Shown piece after piece: positions 33,520 to 42,210 of a stretch of DNA of 64,000 bases. Source of the DNA: an uncultured Slackia sp. (GTDB lineage Bacteria > Actinomycetota > Coriobacteriia > Coriobacteriales > Eggerthellaceae); the NCBI RefSeq assembly GCF_934630525.1, contig NZ_CAKTVX010000005.1:62001-126000 (forward strand), given 5' to 3'. The stretch's first letter is position 1, and every line of letters begins with the position of its first letter. Made by a program: the position numbers and the translations under genes. The notes under the pieces were generated by a model that searched no databases, was not told the origin of the DNA, and was given only the letters and a program-made list of their open reading frames with translations.

Positions 33520-34179
33520 ATGCAAATAGATATGAAGCAACCCATTCTCGACAAGAACGACCGCCTTGCGCAGGAGAACCGCGCACTGTTCGCCGAGAAG
33601 CGCGTGTTCGTGCTCGATCTGCTCGCAAGCCCCGGTTCGGGCAAAACGTCCACCATTCTGGCCACCATTGAAGCGCTACGCGACGAGTTCAACATCGCCG
33701 TTATCGAAGGCGACATCGCGAGCGACGTCGACGCGAAGCGCATTGGCGCCCAGGGCATTGCTGCGGTGCAAATCAACACGGGTGGCGCGTGCCATCTTGA
33801 AAGCGACATGATTCGTCGTGCGGTCGATGCGCTCGATTTGGACAACCTCGACCTCATCATCGTCGAAAACGTGGGCAATCTTGTGTGCCCCACCGATTTC
33901 GACTTGGGCGAAGGCGCTAAGGTCATGATTCTGTCTGTGCCCGAAGGCGACGACAAGCCGCTGAAGTACCCGGGCGTTTTCCAGGCGAGCGAGGCCATCA
34001 TCCTGAATAAGGTCGACACCATGAGCGTGTTCAATTTCGACGAAAAGGCTTTCCGCGACGAAGTCACCCAGCTCAACCCGAAGGCGCCCATTTTCCCCAT
34101 CGCGGCGACGAAGGGCGAGGGCGTTGACGCCTGGGCCAATTGGCTGCGCGACCGCATTCATGCGCTCCAGCAGGCTTAA
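33520..34179 (+). CDS. hypB: Hydrogenase nickel-incorporation GTPase HypB
   Basis: 219 residues. Walker A LLASPGSGKTS, VIEGDIASDVDA, the bridging metal site GGACHLES (Cys/His), VENVGNLVCPTDFDLGEG and the guanine motif NKVD. Lacks the His-rich or CxxCGC nickel-store N-terminus of some HypB proteins. AGGAGG is 7 bases before the ATG. Works with HypA to load nickel. Confidence 0.94.
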   Translation: MQIDMKQPILDKNDRLAQENRALFAEKRVFVLDLLASPGSGKTSTILATIEALRDEFNIAVIEGDIASDVDAKRIGAQGIAAVQINTGGACHLESDMIRRAVDALDLDNLDLIIVENVGNLVCPTDFDLGEGAKVMILSVPEGDDKPLKYPGVFQASEAIILNKVDTMSVFNFDEKAFRDEVTQLNPKAPIFPIAATKGEGVDAWANWLRDRIHALQQA

Positions 34180-34290
34180 GCCTGTCATGTGGGAATCATT
34201 CGGGACGAGGCTCGGTTAGAGCGGTTCTTTCCGAATCGCGCGAAGCGTCTCTTGCGGCATTTGAGGGACTGCCATTGACCTCTCGATCTT

Positions 34291-34324
34291 GAGCGGCTGC
34301 GCAAAGGTGCGCGGCCGCTTTTTC
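34291..34324 (+). terminator. hypB terminator
   Basis: GAGCGGCTGCGCA / TGCGCGGCCGCT stem with one bulge, then T5. Confidence 0.85.
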
Positions 34325-34410
34325 TTTATTTTTGTTGCCAGGCGTTGTTCGAAATACCTCCGAAACAGCCTTGGGCTAGACTTTCAGAAACGTGAAAGGA
34401 AGTGCGTGCT

Positions 34411-35229
34411 ATGAACGCTGAACAGCAATACGCGGCCTGCGTTGCGGGCCTGAAGGAATTCGTAGAGGGCATCGGGGGCCACGGCGTTGTTCTTGGCCTT
34501 TCGGGCGGAATCGATTCGAGCCTGGTCGCATGCATGTGTGTGGATGCATTCGGTGCCGAAAACGTGCACGGCTACATGCTGCCCGGCCCCTATTCCACCG
34601 AACATTCCTTGGTTGACGCCCAGGAGCTTGCCCGCAACCTGGGCATTCGCGCCGAGCGTGTGAGCATCGCGGAGGCATACCGGGTGTTCGAGGGCCAGCT
34701 GTCGAACCTGTGCCCGAGTTTCGACCGTTCTACGGCAGGGGAAAACACCCAGGCCCGATGCCGTATGATCGTGCTCATGGCGCTTGCGAACTTCTACGGG
34801 TGGACCATGGTGAATACCGGCAACAAGAGCGAGGCCATGATGGGCTATTCCACGCTCTACGGCGATACGGCCGGCGCATATGCCCCTATTGGCGGCTTGT
34901 ATAAAACCGACGTGTATGCGGTTTCGCGCTGGGTGAATGCTCGCGCTGAAGCGGCGGGGCAGGTGGCTCCCATTCCCGAACACGTGCTCGTGAAGCCGCC
35001 GAGCGCCGAGCTCGCTCCCGGCCAGCAAGACGAGGCCTCGCTCGGCACTACCTATGCCGAGCTCGACAAGCTGCTCATCGATTACAAAGAACGCGGCAAA
35101 AGCGTCGAGCAGCTCATCGCCGACGGCTATGATGCGGCAGAGGTTGAACGCGTTACCAAGCGTGTGGAATCGTATGCGTTCAAGCGCGCCCTTGAGCCGC
35201 AGTTTCCCGTTATTCCGTACGCGGAATAA
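34411..35229 (+). CDS. nadE: NH3-dependent NAD+ synthetase
   Basis: 272 residues. P-loop LGLSGGIDSSLVA, NTGNKSEAMMGYSTLYGD, APIGGLYKTDVYAVSRW and PSAELAPGQQDEASLG identify the ammonia-using short form; there is no nitrilase domain. It amidates NaAD to NAD+. ATG at 34411 preferred; a GTG at 34402 is closer to the AAAGGA site and is possible. Confidence 0.94.
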   Translation: MNAEQQYAACVAGLKEFVEGIGGHGVVLGLSGGIDSSLVACMCVDAFGAENVHGYMLPGPYSTEHSLVDAQELARNLGIRAERVSIAEAYRVFEGQLSNLCPSFDRSTAGENTQARCRMIVLMALANFYGWTMVNTGNKSEAMMGYSTLYGDTAGAYAPIGGLYKTDVYAVSRWVNARAEAAGQVAPIPEHVLVKPPSAELAPGQQDEASLGTTYAELDKLLIDYKERGKSVEQLIADGYDAAEVERVTKRVESYAFKRALEPQFPVIPYAE

Positions 35230-35418
35230 CGACGCGCGCGGGCATGGTGACGCCCGCCTTCAAAATCGCGCCGTCCGCGGCGGTGTCACTGCCGTTTCTG
35301 TGAAAGCGCCTTGAAGCCGTGCGGCATCGGCTAAACTTGGTTGGTCATGCGCGAAGAGGCTAACGAGCCGATTGCTGCGATGACGTTCACAAACCGTATC
35401 TTCACAAGGAGGAACGAA

Positions 35419-36357
35419 ATGCCCGAAATCACCCGTGATCAGGTGAAGGTTCCCGCCGACGTGAGCGCCGACGCTCGCGAGACTTACATTGACAATTACA
35501 TGGCCGCTACGCGCGGTACCGGCCGTCTGATGCTGTTCGCATGCGACCAGAAGGTCGAGCACCTCAACGGCGACTTCTATGGCGAAGGCATCGACCCCGC
35601 CGACCTCGACCCCGAGCATCTGTTCAAAATCGCCAGCGAAGGCGTGTGCGGCGTGTGCGCCGGCCAGCGTGGCCTCGTTGCCCGCTATGCCGCCGATTAT
35701 CCCGAGGTCAACTACCTGGTCAAGATGAATTCGAAGACCAACCTCGTGAAAACCGCTCAGGACGATCCCTATAGCCCGCAGCTGCACGACCTCGAGGCCG
35801 TGCTCGACATGCGCGCGAACGGTGTGAACGTGGTGGGCTTGGGCTACACCATCTACCTGGGCTCTGAATACGAAAGCACCATGCTCGCCGAGGCTGGCCA
35901 GCTCATCGCTGAGGCCCACGCCGCCGGCCTGCTCGTGGTTCTGTGGATTTACCCTCGCGGCAAGGCTGTTGCCGACGAAAAGGCTCCCGCCCTCATCGCT
36001 GGCGCCGCTGGCGTCGCGCTGTGCCTGGGCGCCGACTTCGTGAAGGTGAACCCGCCGAAGGCCACCGACGAAGCCACCTCCGCCGAGAGCCTCGCGATCG
36101 CTTCCGCTGCCGCTGGCCGTACGGGCCTTGTGTGCGCTGGCGGTTCCACCGTCGACGCCGAAACCTTCCTCACGCAGCTGCATGACCAGATCCATATTGG
36201 CCATGCCTGCGGCAACGCGACCGGCCGCAACATCCACCAGCGCTCACTCGACGAGGCGGTTCGTCTGACCAAGGCGATTTCCGCCATCACCCTCGCTGAT
36301 TACAGCGTTGTCGACGCTCTTGCCGTCTTCAAGGGCGAGAAGGACTTCACGCTGTAA
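35419..36357 (+). CDS. fbaB: Class I (DhnA/FbaB-type) fructose-bisphosphate aldolase
   Basis: 312 residues. ACDQKVEHLNGDFYG and the Schiff-base region GADFVKVNPPK place it in the archaeal/DhnA class I aldolase family; AGGSTVDAE and NATGRNIHQR complete the phosphate site. It cleaves fructose-1,6-bisphosphate, though some relatives use other ketose phosphates. AAGGAGG lies just before the ATG at 35419; the open frame begins at 35341. Confidence 0.87.
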   Translation: MPEITRDQVKVPADVSADARETYIDNYMAATRGTGRLMLFACDQKVEHLNGDFYGEGIDPADLDPEHLFKIASEGVCGVCAGQRGLVARYAADYPEVNYLVKMNSKTNLVKTAQDDPYSPQLHDLEAVLDMRANGVNVVGLGYTIYLGSEYESTMLAEAGQLIAEAHAAGLLVVLWIYPRGKAVADEKAPALIAGAAGVALCLGADFVKVNPPKATDEATSAESLAIASAAAGRTGLVCAGGSTVDAETFLTQLHDQIHIGHACGNATGRNIHQRSLDEAVRLTKAISAITLADYSVVDALAVFKGEKDFTL

Positions 36358-36390
36358 GTCGAATTCGCGTACAATCGAAGAGCTTGTTCG

Positions 36391-36420
36391 GAAGGTCCCG
36401 GCAACGGGACCTTCTTTTTA
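36391..36420 (+). terminator. Terminator after aldolase
   Basis: GAAGGTCCCG-GCAA-CGGGACCTTC then T5. Confidence 0.9.
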
Positions 36421-36473
36421 TTGCCTGACGCCTCGATTCCGACGCTCGGGATAGTATTCAGAAAGGGGCTCGT

Positions 36474-36926
36474 ATGCCATTCGAAAGCCATAGCGTTGAA
36501 GAGACCCAGCAACTTGCTCGCGCGATTTCCGATCGCGTGCAGCCAGGCGACGTGATTTTGCTCGTGGGCGATTTGGGCGCGGGCAAAACCCACTTCACAC
36601 AGGGCTTCGCCGCGGGGCTCGGCATTGCTGAAGTCCCCACAAGCCCTACGTTCAATTTGGTGTGCGAATACCACGATGGCCGCTTGCCGCTGTATCACTT
36701 CGATTTGTATCGCTTGGAAGAGTCCGAAGAACTCGAAGATATCGATTATTACGGCATCACCGAAGGCGACGGCGTGTCGCTTGTGGAATGGGGCGATAAA
36801 TTCGAAGAGGCCGCGCCCGACGATTGCCTCGTGCTCGATTTCAAGGTGTCCGAAGACGGCACGCGCACCATTGATGCATGTGCCACGGGCGAACGTGCGC
36901 GCGAGCTTTCCGACGGTCTGTTTTAG
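36474..36926 (+). CDS. tsaE: tRNA t6A biosynthesis ATPase TsaE
   Basis: 150 residues. P-loop VGDLGAGKTHFTQGFAAGLG, SPTFNLV, HFDLYRLEE and VEWGDKF match TsaE (YjeE), which drives turnover of the TsaB-TsaD complex in threonylcarbamoyladenosine formation. AAAGGGG precedes the ATG. tsaB, often next in other genomes, is not adjacent here; an AT-rich gap follows. Confidence 0.94.
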   Translation: MPFESHSVEETQQLARAISDRVQPGDVILLVGDLGAGKTHFTQGFAAGLGIAEVPTSPTFNLVCEYHDGRLPLYHFDLYRLEESEELEDIDYYGITEGDGVSLVEWGDKFEEAAPDDCLVLDFKVSEDGTRTIDACATGERARELSDGLF

Positions 36927-37309
36927 CTCTTTGCAGTAGCAAATATCCTAAATATTTTATGGCAGCTAAGTAATAAAAAGACGCCAGATGAAGAATAGTG
37001 GCCTAGTACCATAAAACTACTAGGTCACTAAAAGAAACCACTATTCATGAACAGGTGATACGGGTATTTCAAGTCGGCTCACGTATTCGCTTTGAGCATT
37101 CCAGCGATTCTGCGCCTGCCTTCATTGGATTAAGGGTTGCGCCTGCAATCGCGGTGTAGAGCGAAGCGGGCAAGGGCCAAAAATAAATGCCCTCTTATGG
37201 CGCAGAGGGCATTAAATGAAACGAAGTAATTGTGCTAGAAAAATACGAGCATATAGAAAGAGAGAAGAGTATAAAGAAATACCTGGTATTGAAAAGATAC
37301 TAAGATATC
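36927..37309. other. AT-rich gene-poor island with nested inverted repeats
   Basis: No gene I can support. Base use is much richer in A/T than either flank. It holds a nested inverted repeat (outer arms GAATAGTGG 36993-37001 and CCACTATTC 37038-37046; inner arms CCTAGTA 37002-37008 and TACTAGG 37018-37024) and a second hairpin (AATGCCCTC 37186 / GAGGGCATT 37213). The low-GC block looks foreign or relict. Confidence 0.6.
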
Positions 37310-37341
37310 TAAAAGAAACGGGAGCCTCAGGGGCTCCCGTT
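37310..37341 (-). terminator. Terminator of the UspA gene
   Basis: On the minus strand AACGGGAGCC / GGCTCCCGTT followed by TCTTTTAG. Confidence 0.8.
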
Positions 37342-37353
37342 GTTCGCGCTGAA

Positions 37354-37797
37354 CTAGTCCTGCTTCACGACAAGAACGTCGCAGCGCAAATTGCGGATGA
37401 GGTACGTTGAAACGCTGCCGACGAACACATATTTGATGTTGCTCAGGCCGCGCTCGCCGCAAATGACCAAATCGGGATCGAACGGCTGGATGAGCTCCTC
37501 GTTCAGGGTTTCGGTAATGCGGCCGGCTTTCACGACGACGCCAACGGAGGGGATGTCGGGGTTGTTGCGAGCGGCTTCCAAAATATCGCCGAGCGACTCT
37601 TCGAGCTTTTCCTTCATGTCCATTGCCAGTGCGGCGAAATCGGTGCCGGCTGCCTCGTAGGGCACGGAGTCGACCACGTGGCCAAATACCAAATCGGCGT
37701 GCTCGCTGGCAGCGAGCTCAATTGCGCGTTCAGCGACTATTTCCTGAGTTTTCGCACCATCGAGAGCAGCGAAAATACGCTTGTATTGCATTGACAT
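37354..37797 (-). CDS. Universal stress protein A family
   Basis: 147 residues. KRIFAALDGAKTQEIVAERAI at the N-terminus and CGERGLSNIKYVFVGSVSTYL near the C-terminus correspond to the nucleotide-binding G-x2-G-x9-G-S/T pattern of ATP-binding UspA proteins. Role: stress or growth-arrest response, poorly defined. The start at 37797 is set by GGAG about six bases upstream; the longer frame to 37938 is not Usp-like. Single-gene transcript. Confidence 0.88.
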   Translation of the reverse strand: MSMQYKRIFAALDGAKTQEIVAERAIELAASEHADLVFGHVVDSVPYEAAGTDFAALAMDMKEKLEESLGDILEAARNNPDIPSVGVVVKAGRITETLNEELIQPFDPDLVICGERGLSNIKYVFVGSVSTYLIRNLRCDVLVVKQD

Positions 37798-38060
37798 AAA
37801 CGGCTCCAATCCCTTGAGTTTGCCGTGCATTGGTATGCGCGCCTTCGATGGTTCTATTGTAACACTGGGGTATTGGGCGAGGCTTTTAAAGTCCTTCAAC
37901 GCCCCCGCGCGTCTCCGTTTCGGTCTCATGGCAACCATTCCAAAAAGGGGATAGGTTCCTTTAGGAAACTAACATCCAAAACCGTATGCAGTTCCTTAAA
38001 ATAAAGTTTCACAAAAAGACGAAAAACGCAGGTGAACGTTCTAAGGAGACGGAAAAAACG

Positions 38061-38069
38061 TGGTAATAT
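38061..38069 (+). promoter_or_regulatory. Extended -10 promoter for infA/ribosomal operon
   Basis: TGG-TAATAT, identical to that before the tat operon; about 157 bases before infA. Confidence 0.4.
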
Positions 38070-38225
38070 GCACGACGTGCGACGCGAAGGCGCCATGGGT
38101 TGTGGTGTCCTCGTGAAAGCTTGCTCAATATACGCGCGATTCTGCCTTACCTCTGGTAAAGTATTCGGTCGCTGCGTTTGCAGTGCGCACAGCGTAATCG
38201 ACAGAATTTGGGAAGAGGAAGATTC

Positions 38226-38444
38226 TTGGCTAAAGAAGACGTCATCGAACTTGAGGGCACCGTTCTGGAGGCTCTCCCGAACGCAATGTTCAAAGTCGAG
38301 CTCGAGAACGGCCATGAGATTCTCGCTCATATCTCTGGCAAGATGCGCATGCATTACATCAAGATTCTGCCCGGCGACAAAGTCACGGTCGAGCTTTCGA
38401 TCTACGACCTGAGCCGCGGCCGTATCACCTATCGCTTTAAATAA
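38226..38444 (+). CDS. infA: Translation initiation factor IF-1
   Basis: 72 residues, an S1/OB fold: AKEDVIELEGTVLEALPN, GHEILAHISGKMRM and LSRGRITYRFK. TTG start at 38226, supported by GAGGAAG seven bases upstream and the conserved second residue; the open frame reaches back to 38178. First gene of the alpha-operon-like cluster. The 198 bases to rpmJ hold no gene. Confidence 0.97.
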   Translation: MAKEDVIELEGTVLEALPNAMFKVELENGHEILAHISGKMRMHYIKILPGDKVTVELSIYDLSRGRITYRFK

Positions 38445-38642
38445 GCGGTATGCTGCACCCGCCATATCGCGTAACGTGAGCCGGCAGGGTGCTTTAGTGC
38501 GCTCTCGAGCGCATGCCCTTCGGGGCGCAAGAAGTGAAAACATCGCCTGCGGCTGGGCGTGTTTCATAGAGTGAAGAGTAAATGGTTCCCCAGAGGCAAA
38601 TCCGTCAGCCGAAGGGAAGCCGCACATTCAAAGGAGACAAGC

Positions 38643-38756
38643 ATGAAGGTCCGTCCTTCGGTCAAGAAGATGTGCGACAAGTGCAAGATCATTAGGCGTC
38701 ATGGCAAGGTCCTCGTCATTTGCGAGAACCCTCGTCACAAGCAGCGCCAGGGCTAA
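38643..38756 (+). CDS. rpmJ: 50S ribosomal protein L36
   Basis: 37 residues: MKVRPSVKKMCDKCKIIRRH and the zinc ligands of the CxxC ... C ... H form (CDKC, C26, H32). AAAGGAGA lies just upstream. Confidence 0.98.
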   Translation: MKVRPSVKKMCDKCKIIRRHGKVLVICENPRHKQRQG

Positions 38757-38777
38757 AAAGAGAGAGGAAGATATACC

Positions 38778-39146
38778 ATGGCTCGTCTTTTCGGCGTCGA
38801 CCTCCCTCGCGAGAAGCGCATCGAGATCGGTTTGACCTACATTTACGGCATCGGCAACACGACCGCCAAGAAGATCATTGCAGAGACCGGCGTTAACCCT
38901 GACATCCGTGTCAAGGATATCTCCGAAGACGATCTGCAGAAGATCCGCGAATACATCGACAAGAACCTCACCGTCGAAGGTGACCTGCACCGCGAGGTTT
39001 CGCAGAACATCAAGCGCCTGATGGAGATTGGCTGCTACCGTGGCCTCCGTCACCGCAAGGGTCTGCCCGTTCGTGGCCAGCGCACCCACACCAATGCTCG
39101 CACCCGCAAGGGCCCGCGTAAGCAAATCGGCGGCAAGAAGAAGTAG
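38778..39146 (+). CDS. rpsM: 30S ribosomal protein S13
   Basis: 122 residues; ARLFGVDLPREKRIEIGLTY at the start and GLPVRGQRTHTNARTRKGP at the end are diagnostic. GAGAGGAAG upstream; operon with rpsK. Confidence 0.98.
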   Translation: MARLFGVDLPREKRIEIGLTYIYGIGNTTAKKIIAETGVNPDIRVKDISEDDLQKIREYIDKNLTVEGDLHREVSQNIKRLMEIGCYRGLRHRKGLPVRGQRTHTNARTRKGPRKQIGGKKK

Positions 39147-39157
39147 GGGTTTGACAC

Positions 39158-39553
39158 ATGGCTAAAAAGAACGTTCGCACCCGCATCAAGCGCTCCGAGC
39201 GCAAGAACATTGCGGTGGGACAGGCTCACATCAAGAGCACTTTCAACAACACCATCGTTTCCATCACCGACCCTCAGGGCAACGTGATTTCCTGGAATTC
39301 TGCTGGCACCGTGGGCTTCAAGGGCTCTCGTAAGTCCACCCCGTTTGCTGCGCAGATGGCTGCCGAGCAGGCCGCCAAGACCGCTATGGAGCATGGCCTG
39401 AAAAAGGTCGCCGTCTTCGTGAAGGGCCCCGGCTCTGGTCGCGAGACTGCTATCCGCTCCCTGCAGGCTGCTGGCCTTGAGGTCTCTAGCATTCAGGATT
39501 GCACGCCCATCCCGCACAACGGCTGCCGCCCCTGCAAGCGTCGCCGCTGCTAA
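39158..39553 (+). CDS. rpsK: 30S ribosomal protein S11 with Cys-rich tail
   Basis: 131 residues, normal S11 core (HIKSTFNNTIVSITDPQGNV, KGSRKSTPFAAQ, VKGPGSGRE). The C-terminus departs from the usual HNGCRPPKRRRV ending: DCTPIPHNGCRPCKRRRC, giving Cys115, Cys123, Cys126, Cys131. Extra Cys replace Val, Pro and Val of the usual ending. Eleven bases after rpsM. Confidence 0.97.
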   Translation: MAKKNVRTRIKRSERKNIAVGQAHIKSTFNNTIVSITDPQGNVISWNSAGTVGFKGSRKSTPFAAQMAAEQAAKTAMEHGLKKVAVFVKGPGSGRETAIRSLQAAGLEVSSIQDCTPIPHNGCRPCKRRRC

Positions 39554-39574
39554 TTAAGAGAGGATCGAATCACT

Positions 39575-40171
39575 ATGGCAATCAACAGAACTCCGGTTCT
39601 TAAGCGCTGCCGCCAGCTCGGTATTGATCCGGTCGTGCTCGGCTACAGCTCTAAGAAGGAATCCATTCGCCAGCCCAAGCGTCGCCGTAAGGAATCTGAG
39701 TACGGCATGCAGCTGCGCGAGAAGCAGAAGGCCAAGTTCATCTATGGCGTTCTGGAGAAGCAGTTCCGCGGCTACTTCAACAAGGCTAAGCGTCAGCCCG
39801 GCATCACCGGCGAGAACCTGATGCGCATCCTTGAGTCGCGTCTCGACAACGTCGTGTTCCGTCTGGGCTTTGCTCGCACCCGCAAGGAAGCCCGTCAGAC
39901 CGTTTCCCATGGTCACATCACCGTTAACGGCAAGCGCGTCGACATTCCGTCTTACCGCGTTCGCCCCGGCGATGTCGTTGCTGTGGCCGACAAGGCCAAG
40001 GAGATGCTCGTTATCAAGAGCGCTCTCGTCTCCAACGAGCGTATGCAGGTTCCTGCATGGCTCGAGGTTGACATCGAGAAGCTTCAGGGCAACGTGCTGT
40101 CTCTCCCCAACCGCGACCAGATCGATTTGGACATCAACGAGCAGCTTATCGTCGAGCTCTACTCGAAGTAA
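39575..40171 (+). CDS. rpsD: 30S ribosomal protein S4 (zinc-less form)
   Basis: 198 residues. The N-terminal part (VLKRCRQLGIDPVVLGYSS) lacks the four-Cys zinc site, i.e. the C-minus paralogue type; the S4 RNA-binding domain (about 92-155: LESRLDNVVFRLGFARTRKE, then HITVNGKRVDIPSYRV) is intact. It nucleates 30S assembly. Confidence 0.98.
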   Translation: MAINRTPVLKRCRQLGIDPVVLGYSSKKESIRQPKRRRKESEYGMQLREKQKAKFIYGVLEKQFRGYFNKAKRQPGITGENLMRILESRLDNVVFRLGFARTRKEARQTVSHGHITVNGKRVDIPSYRVRPGDVVAVADKAKEMLVIKSALVSNERMQVPAWLEVDIEKLQGNVLSLPNRDQIDLDINEQLIVELYSK

Positions 40172-40201
40172 TTAACCGCGGCTTAAGGAGGCTTACAAAC
40201 T

Positions 40202-41152
40202 ATGGCAGAGTTCATGAGGCCAACCGTTACTACCGAAGAAGTGAACGACACTGTCGCCCGCTTCATCGTCGAGCCGCTTGAGCGTGGTTTCGGATACACG
40301 CTGGGTAACTGCATGCGTCGCGTTCTGCTGTCGTCGCTGGACGGAGCCAAAGCCACGGCTATCCAGATCGAAGGCGTTCAGCATGAGTTCACGACTGCTG
40401 AAGGCGTCATCGAAGACGTCACCGATATCGTCCTCAACGTGAAGGGTCTTGTTTTCTCGGCCCTCTCCGAGGACTACACGGAAGCCACGGCCACCATTTC
40501 GGTCGAGGGCCCGTGCACGGTGACTGGCGCCGATGTGAAGGTTCCCGCCGAGTTCACGCTCATTAACCCCGAGCACGTCATTTGCACCGTTGCCGATGGC
40601 GGCACGCTGAACATGAGCATCCGCATCGGCGTGGGCCGTGGGTACGTCTCGGCTGAGCGCAACAAGCGCACCGAGGATCCCATTGGCATCATCCACGTCG
40701 ACAGCCTGTTCTCTCCCGTGCGTCGTTGCACTCTCGCAGTCAGCGACACGCGTGTGGGTCAGCGCACCGACTTCGACAAGCTGGTTCTCGAAGTTGAGAC
40801 CGACGGCTCCATCGCTCCTAACGAAGCGGTGTGCCGTGCGTCGAACATCATCGACCAGTACATGGGTGCCTTCCTTTCGCTGGCCGATATCGTCGACGAG
40901 GAAGAGGGCGAGATTCCGTCCATCTTCGCGCCGGAGGGCCAGGAGGCCAACGCCGAGCTCGACAAGCAGATTGAGGACCTGGACCTTTCCGTCCGTTCTT
41001 ACAACTGCTTGAAGCGCGCAGGCATCCACTCGGTGCGTCAGCTGGTCGAGTTCTCCGAGAACGACCTGCTCAACATCCGCAACTTTGGCGCGAAGTCCAT
41101 CGAAGAGGTCAAGGACAAGCTGATCTCTATGGACCTCAACTTGAAGCAATAA
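40202..41152 (+). CDS. rpoA: RNA polymerase alpha subunit
   Basis: 316 residues: N-terminal dimer domain (FIVEPLERGFGYTLGNCMRR) and C-terminal CTD (about 255-316; LSVRSYNCLKRAGIHSV, NIRNFGAKSIEEVKDKL) with the DNA-contact Arg and Asn. The CTD provides an in-genome comparison for the RpoC tail. GGAGG upstream. Confidence 0.98.
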   Translation: MAEFMRPTVTTEEVNDTVARFIVEPLERGFGYTLGNCMRRVLLSSLDGAKATAIQIEGVQHEFTTAEGVIEDVTDIVLNVKGLVFSALSEDYTEATATISVEGPCTVTGADVKVPAEFTLINPEHVICTVADGGTLNMSIRIGVGRGYVSAERNKRTEDPIGIIHVDSLFSPVRRCTLAVSDTRVGQRTDFDKLVLEVETDGSIAPNEAVCRASNIIDQYMGAFLSLADIVDEEEGEIPSIFAPEGQEANAELDKQIEDLDLSVRSYNCLKRAGIHSVRQLVEFSENDLLNIRNFGAKSIEEVKDKLISMDLNLKQ

Positions 41153-41167
41153 CTAGGAGACTACACG

Positions 41168-41671
41168 ATGAGGCATTACAAGAAGGGCCGCAAGCTGGGC
41201 ACCGATGCCAGCCATACTAAGGCCATGAAGAAGTCCCTGGTGCAGGCGCTGTTCACCAATGATCGCATTAAGACCATTGAAGCCCGCGCTAAGGAGATTC
41301 GTCCCGACGTCGACCGCATCATCACCTGGGCCAAGCGTGGCGACCTGCATTCTCGCCGTCTCGCTATCGCCGCTCTCGGTGACAAAGAGCTCGTTCGCGA
41401 GATCTTTGAGAAGGTTCAGCAGGGCATGTGGGCCGACCGTCAGGGTGGCTACACTCGCATCATGAAGCTTGGCACCCGCAAGGGCGACAACGCTAGCATG
41501 GTTATCATGGAGCTCGTGACCGAGCCCGTGAAGAAGGCCGAGAAGAAGGCTGAAGCTGTTAAGGCTGCTCCGAAGAAGGTTGAAGAGGCTCAGGCCGAAG
41601 AGACCGTCGAAGAGCCCAAGGCTGAAGAGGCCGTCGAGGCTGAAGCTGCTACCGAGGAAAAAGCCGAGTAA
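41168..41671 (+). CDS. rplQ: 50S ribosomal protein L17 with acidic/Ala tail
   Basis: 167 residues; L17 core in 1-115 (MRHYKKGRKLGTDASHTKAM, NDRIKTIEARAKEIRP, GGYTRIMKLGTRKGDNA). The last 50 residues are an Ala/Glu/Lys-rich extension not found in standard L17 (about 120 residues). Last gene of the operon. Confidence 0.97.
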   Translation: MRHYKKGRKLGTDASHTKAMKKSLVQALFTNDRIKTIEARAKEIRPDVDRIITWAKRGDLHSRRLAIAALGDKELVREIFEKVQQGMWADRQGGYTRIMKLGTRKGDNASMVIMELVTEPVKKAEKKAEAVKAAPKKVEEAQAEETVEEPKAEEAVEAEAATEEKAE

Positions 41672-41698
41672 CTCGCTTTTCAACGGGAATTTAGCAAA

Positions 41699-41729
41699 AC
41701 AAACGCCGTCCTTCGGGGCGGCGTTTTTG
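41699..41729 (+). terminator. Ribosomal operon terminator
   Basis: AAACGCCGTCC-TTCG-GGGCGGCGTTT then T-run. Confidence 0.92.
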
Positions 41730-41775
41730 CGTTACCATATAAAGACGAGGGGAACCTATTGCAAGGAGGCATCTC

Positions 41776-42114
41776 ATGTCTGAGTTTGGAAAAATCCTCA
41801 ATAGCGCAATCGACGCCGCGCAGGAATTCGCGGGCGATATGAAAGCCGCGACCGACAAAATGATTGATACCGCTCAGGAACAGGCTCCGAGTGTCGTCGC
41901 AAGCGCTCGTGAAAAACGTCAGGCGTTGACCGATCAGGCGCGCGAAAATATTCCGGGCCTTATCGACGAAGCGAAGAATGCGACCGAAAAGGCGATGGAT
42001 GACGCGAAGGCTGTAAGCGATAAGCTCATGGACACCGCGAAAGAGGTTGGCGACAAAGCGGCTGAAATGGCCAAGGAAGTGTCGCAGCGCAATGCCGATA
42101 AGGCGGGGGAGTAG
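41776..42114 (+). CDS. Small amphipathic-helix protein (LEA/YtxH-like)
   Basis: 112 residues, no signal or membrane helix. Nearly all is predicted amphipathic helix with repeats of a A-x-x-x-x-D-K/E-A pattern (e.g. AKNATEKAMDDAKAVSDKLM, DTAKEVGDKAAEMAKEV), like LEA or YtxH-type stress proteins. AAGGAGG lies just before the ATG. Monocistronic between two terminators. Function is not assigned. Confidence 0.75.
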   Translation: MSEFGKILNSAIDAAQEFAGDMKAATDKMIDTAQEQAPSVVASAREKRQALTDQARENIPGLIDEAKNATEKAMDDAKAVSDKLMDTAKEVGDKAAEMAKEVSQRNADKAGE

Positions 42115-42171
42115 TTTCTCTCTATTCTTGCTCCGGCTTTCTCGGAGCGAAAACAATGGAATACGCACTTC

Positions 42172-42200
42172 AAGAGGAAGGCTTTGGCCTTCCTCTTTTA
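42172..42200 (+). terminator. Terminator after the helical protein gene
   Basis: AGAGGAAGGC-TTTG-GCCTTCCTCT followed by TTTATA; overlaps the upstream end of the open frame used by ecfT. Confidence 0.85.
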
Positions 42201-42210
42201 TACTTGCGGC

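Noticed and set aside
37216..37410. Plus-strand 64-codon frame in the AT-rich island
   Set aside because: Runs through the UspA terminator and into its 3' end; composition is not protein-like and no Shine-Dalgarno.
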